DNA of 8,724 nt from an uncultured Streptococcus sp. (GTDB taxonomy: Bacteria; Bacillota; Bacilli; Lactobacillales; Streptococcaceae). Positions 6,578 to 8,724 of this stretch are shown here, one piece after another. The stretch lies in contig NZ_CAJPNR010000065.1 in the NCBI RefSeq assembly GCF_905372115.1, forward strand, positions 1 to 8,724, in the 5' to 3' direction. Made by a program: the position numbers and the translations under genes. The notes under the pieces were generated by a model that ran no database searches, was not told where the DNA came from, and worked only from the letters and a program-made list of their open reading frames with translations. Position 1 is the first letter of the stretch; every line of letters begins with the position of its first letter.

Positions 6578-8724
6578 TACTTAATCCTCTTTTCTAAGCG
6601 TTTTGCCAAGCGGGTCAAGAGCGTGATAATGATGAGATAGAGCACGGCTAGGATAGCATACATGCGGAAACTCTGATAGTTGCGGGCGATGATGTCCTTA
6701 CCTGTTTTGAAGAGCTCGGCCAGTCCAATAGCTGAGACAATCGTTGTATCCTTGAGTGCGATGACAAACTGATTGACAAAGTTTGGCAGCATAATCTTGG
6801 TTGCCTGTGGCAGGATAATCTTGCGCATGGTCTTGGAGTAGGAAATCCCCAAGCTGCGGCTAGCTTCCATCTGTCCAACTGGTACGGCCTGAATACCTCC
6901 ACGGACAATTTCTGCGATATAGGCGCCAGCATTGAGAGAGAGGGCGATGGTTCCTGCAACGAAAGCATTGATTGGGCTTTGTTGGCCAGTCATGGATTCG
7001 ATTAAGTTAGGAATCCCCCAGAAGATAAAGGCTGCCACAATCATTAGTGGAATACCACGAATGACGTCGACAAAGATTTCTGCAATCCAGCGCAGCGGTT
7101 TATAAGGGCTGACGCTGAACATACCAAAGATAATCCCGATGACCATAGCAATCGCAAATGAAATCAGGGCCAAAGCAATCGTCACTCCTAGACCTTTAAG
7201 AAGTTCTTGGTAGTTGTTTTGCAGCAAGCCCCAAATAGTGGACTCATCTACAGTGGATTCCTTTTCTTCGCTAGCCAGATACTTGTCTAAAATTTCTTGG
7301 TACTTGCCGCTTTCTTTGAGGTTGGCCAGTCCATTGTTAAACATCTCAATCAACTCAGGATTGCTGCCTTTTTTAACTGCGAAAGCGACTTGGCCGCTTG
7401 GTGTACCTTCAATAGGTGTTTTAAGCTTCTTGCCTTGTTTGATAGCGTATTTGACAACGGGCTCATCATCCATTACAGCTGCGACAGAGCCAGTATTAAG
7501 GCTGTCATACATGGAAGCTGCATCTGAGAATGTTTTGATAGAGTAGCCGTACTTGCTCTTGTTTTCCTCAAGGAAAGTCTGAGAAGCGGTACCGGTTTTG
7601 ACACCAACTGTCTTGCCCTTGAGTTCCTCGTAGGACTTGATATTGCTGCTGTCCTTAACTGCCAAGATAGAGTTGGCTGTATAGTAAGGATCAGAATAGT
7701 CAAAAGTTTTCTTACGGGCATCTGTGACAGACATACCGGCGATAATTCCGTCAGCCTGACCGGTCTGAACGCTATTGATAGCTGCATCAAAGCCAGGGTT
7801 GGTTACTTCCACAGTAAAGCCTTGGTCTTTGGCAATAGCCTTAATCAGCTCCATGTCAATCCCAGTGTATTGGTTGCTGTCATCTTGGAAGACAAAAGGA
7901 GCAAAAGATGAGTCGCTGGCAATAATGTATTTGTCTTTTGTCGGAGTAGCTTTTTGACCGGCAGGAGTAGAAGTCTCTGGAACGGCCGAGTCAGAGCTGC
8001 CTTTAGAAGCCGTCCATTTATTGATGATTTCTTCCAGACTGCCGTCTTCCTTCATCTGTGCCAAAGCCTCGTTAAACTCAGTAACTAAGTGCTCGTGCTT
8101 GCTGCCTTTTTTGACACCGAAAGCAAAGCTTCCTACAGCCTCACCCTTCATAGAAATTTTCAGGTTTTGGCCTTGGTTGATAGCATACTCAATGACGGGC
8201 TGATCGTCCATCACCGCATCTACATCACCAGCAGAGAGGCTGTTATACATCAAGTCGCCCGTGTCAAAGGTTTTGAGAGTGAAGCCGTACTTATCCTTGT
8301 TTTTCTCAAGGAAACGTTGGGCAGCCGTTCCTGTTTTGACACCGACTTTCTTTCCTTTCAGCTGTTCATATTTGCTGATGGTGTTTGCCTTGGTCGTCGC
8401 GATAACGACCTTGGTGTCATAGTAGGTATCAGACATGGTAAAGACTTTTTCGCGCTCGCTTGTCTTGGTCATACCAGCCATGATGGCGTCCGCTTGGCCG
8501 GCTTGAACCGCATTGACAGCTGCATCGAAGCCCGGGAAGCTCATGTCGATGTCCCAGCCTTTGATTTCTGCGACCTTGTTGATGATATCAACGTCAATCC
8601 CCTTGTAAGTCTGATCAGAATCTTTAAATTCAAATGGTGCGTAAGCAGTATCAGATACGATTTTGACCGTATCTGCCTGGGCTGTCGCCCCTAACGCAAA
8701 AAATGGAAATAATGTTAGCAAGAC
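6577..8724 (-). CDS. glnP: GlnP-type amino-acid ABC transporter: two substrate-binding domains fused to permease (5' end outside window)
   Basis: Membrane and binding subunit of a glutamine/polar amino-acid importer. Numbering from the TTG at 8721, residues 1-16 are the end of a signal peptide (cut site near AQA). Binding domain 1 is about 18-237, a Ser/Thr/Pro-rich linker 238-262, binding domain 2 about 263-484, and the permease about 505-714. The two binding domains are clear repeats: PGFDAAVNAVQAGQAD against PGFDAAINSVQTGQAD, each with a likely ligand-carboxylate arginine (R90, R336) and an MDD motif (171-173, 417-419). The permease has about five hydrophobic helices and the ATPase-coupling EAA loop (E619 to ILPQA at 636-640, here starting EAS). 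This is the architecture of lactococcal GlnP, whose domains bind glutamine plus asparagine or glutamate; exact specificity here is inferred. The TTG at 8721 is unlikely to be the true start: the frame stays open to the edge (GTC before it) and the signal peptide lacks its basic N-terminus, so the gene is cut by the window. It overlaps glnQ by one base. Confidence 0.93.
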   Translation of the reverse strand, partial: VLLTLFPFFALGATAQADTVKIVSDTAYAPFEFKDSDQTYKGIDVDIINKVAEIKGWDIDMSFPGFDAAVNAVQAGQADAIMAGMTKTSEREKVFTMSDTYYDTKVVIATTKANTISKYEQLKGKKVGVKTGTAAQRFLEKNKDKYGFTLKTFDTGDLMYNSLSAGDVDAVMDDQPVIEYAINQGQNLKISMKGEAVGSFAFGVKKGSKHEHLVTEFNEALAQMKEDGSLEEIINKWTASKGSSDSAVPETSTPAGQKATPTKDKYIIASDSSFAPFVFQDDSNQYTGIDMELIKAIAKDQGFTVEVTNPGFDAAINSVQTGQADGIIAGMSVTDARKKTFDYSDPYYTANSILAVKDSSNIKSYEELKGKTVGVKTGTASQTFLEENKSKYGYSIKTFSDAASMYDSLNTGSVAAVMDDEPVVKYAIKQGKKLKTPIEGTPSGQVAFAVKKGSNPELIEMFNNGLANLKESGKYQEILDKYLASEEKESTVDESTIWGLLQNNYQELLKGLGVTIALALISFAIAMVIGIIFGMFSVSPYKPLRWIAEIFVDVIRGIPLMIVAAFIFWGIPNLIESMTGQQSPINAFVAGTIALSLNAGAYIAEIVRGGIQAVPVGQMEASRSLGISYSKTMRKIILPQATKIMLPNFVNQFVIALKDTTIVSAIGLAELFKTGKDIIARNYQSFRMYAILAVLYLIIITLLTRLAKRLEKRIK

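Noticed and set aside
8089..8694. Open frame of 201 codons on the + strand opposite glnP
   Set aside because: It lies wholly antisense to the well-supported binding-domain 1 coding sequence, and its translation shows no recognisable domain. It is a shadow frame.
8719..8721. TTG at the right edge as the start of the glnP gene
   Set aside because: The frame remains open to the window edge and the signal peptide would lack its usual basic N-terminus, so the real start is outside the window.

Overview
The window looks like a chromosomal segment of a Streptococcus, most likely an oral/viridans species. This rests on the two-binding-domain GlnP/GlnQ amino-acid transporter typical of lactic streptococci and lactococci, AAAGGA-type ribosome binding sites and Gram-positive secretion signals. 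I cannot fix the species. There are no tRNA or rRNA genes, CRISPR arrays, insertion sequences or phage genes.

Layout. Positions 2-139 hold the 3' end of a membrane-protein gene on the + strand. It is followed on the same strand by three tandem paralogues of about 593 residues (242-2026, 2060-3841, 4000-5778). Each has a cleavable signal peptide, an extracytoplasmic class C beta-lactamase-type (PF00144-like) serine hydrolase domain and a four-helix C-terminal membrane module. A convergent hairpin at 5802-5827 ends this cluster. On the - strand lie glnQ (5837-6577, ABC ATPase) and a glnP-type gene (6577-8724, two substrate-binding domains fused to a permease). The glnP gene runs off the right edge.

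How the genes relate. The - strand pair forms one complete importer for glutamine and related polar amino acids: glnP supplies the binding domains and channel, glnQ supplies ATP hydrolysis. The two reading frames overlap by one base. The + strand genes encode membrane-anchored hydrolases whose active sites face outside. Their substrate cannot be read from the sequence; cell-wall peptides or other acyl/peptide substrates are the family-level guess.

The most interesting part is the history of the hydrolase cluster. The tail of the upstream gene, its intergenic region and the start of hydrolase 1 are repeated without indels just after hydrolase 2 (73-241 versus 3831-3999, 9 mismatches in 169 bp by hand). 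The repeat joins the last codons of hydrolase 2 at an 8-bp microhomology (TGGGCATT). Hydrolase 3 begins like hydrolase 1 and mostly continues and ends like hydrolase 2, so it looks like a chimera. A simple reading is tandem duplication of a two-gene unit followed by collapse to three genes with gene conversion. I see no convincing new defence, mobile or RNA system here.
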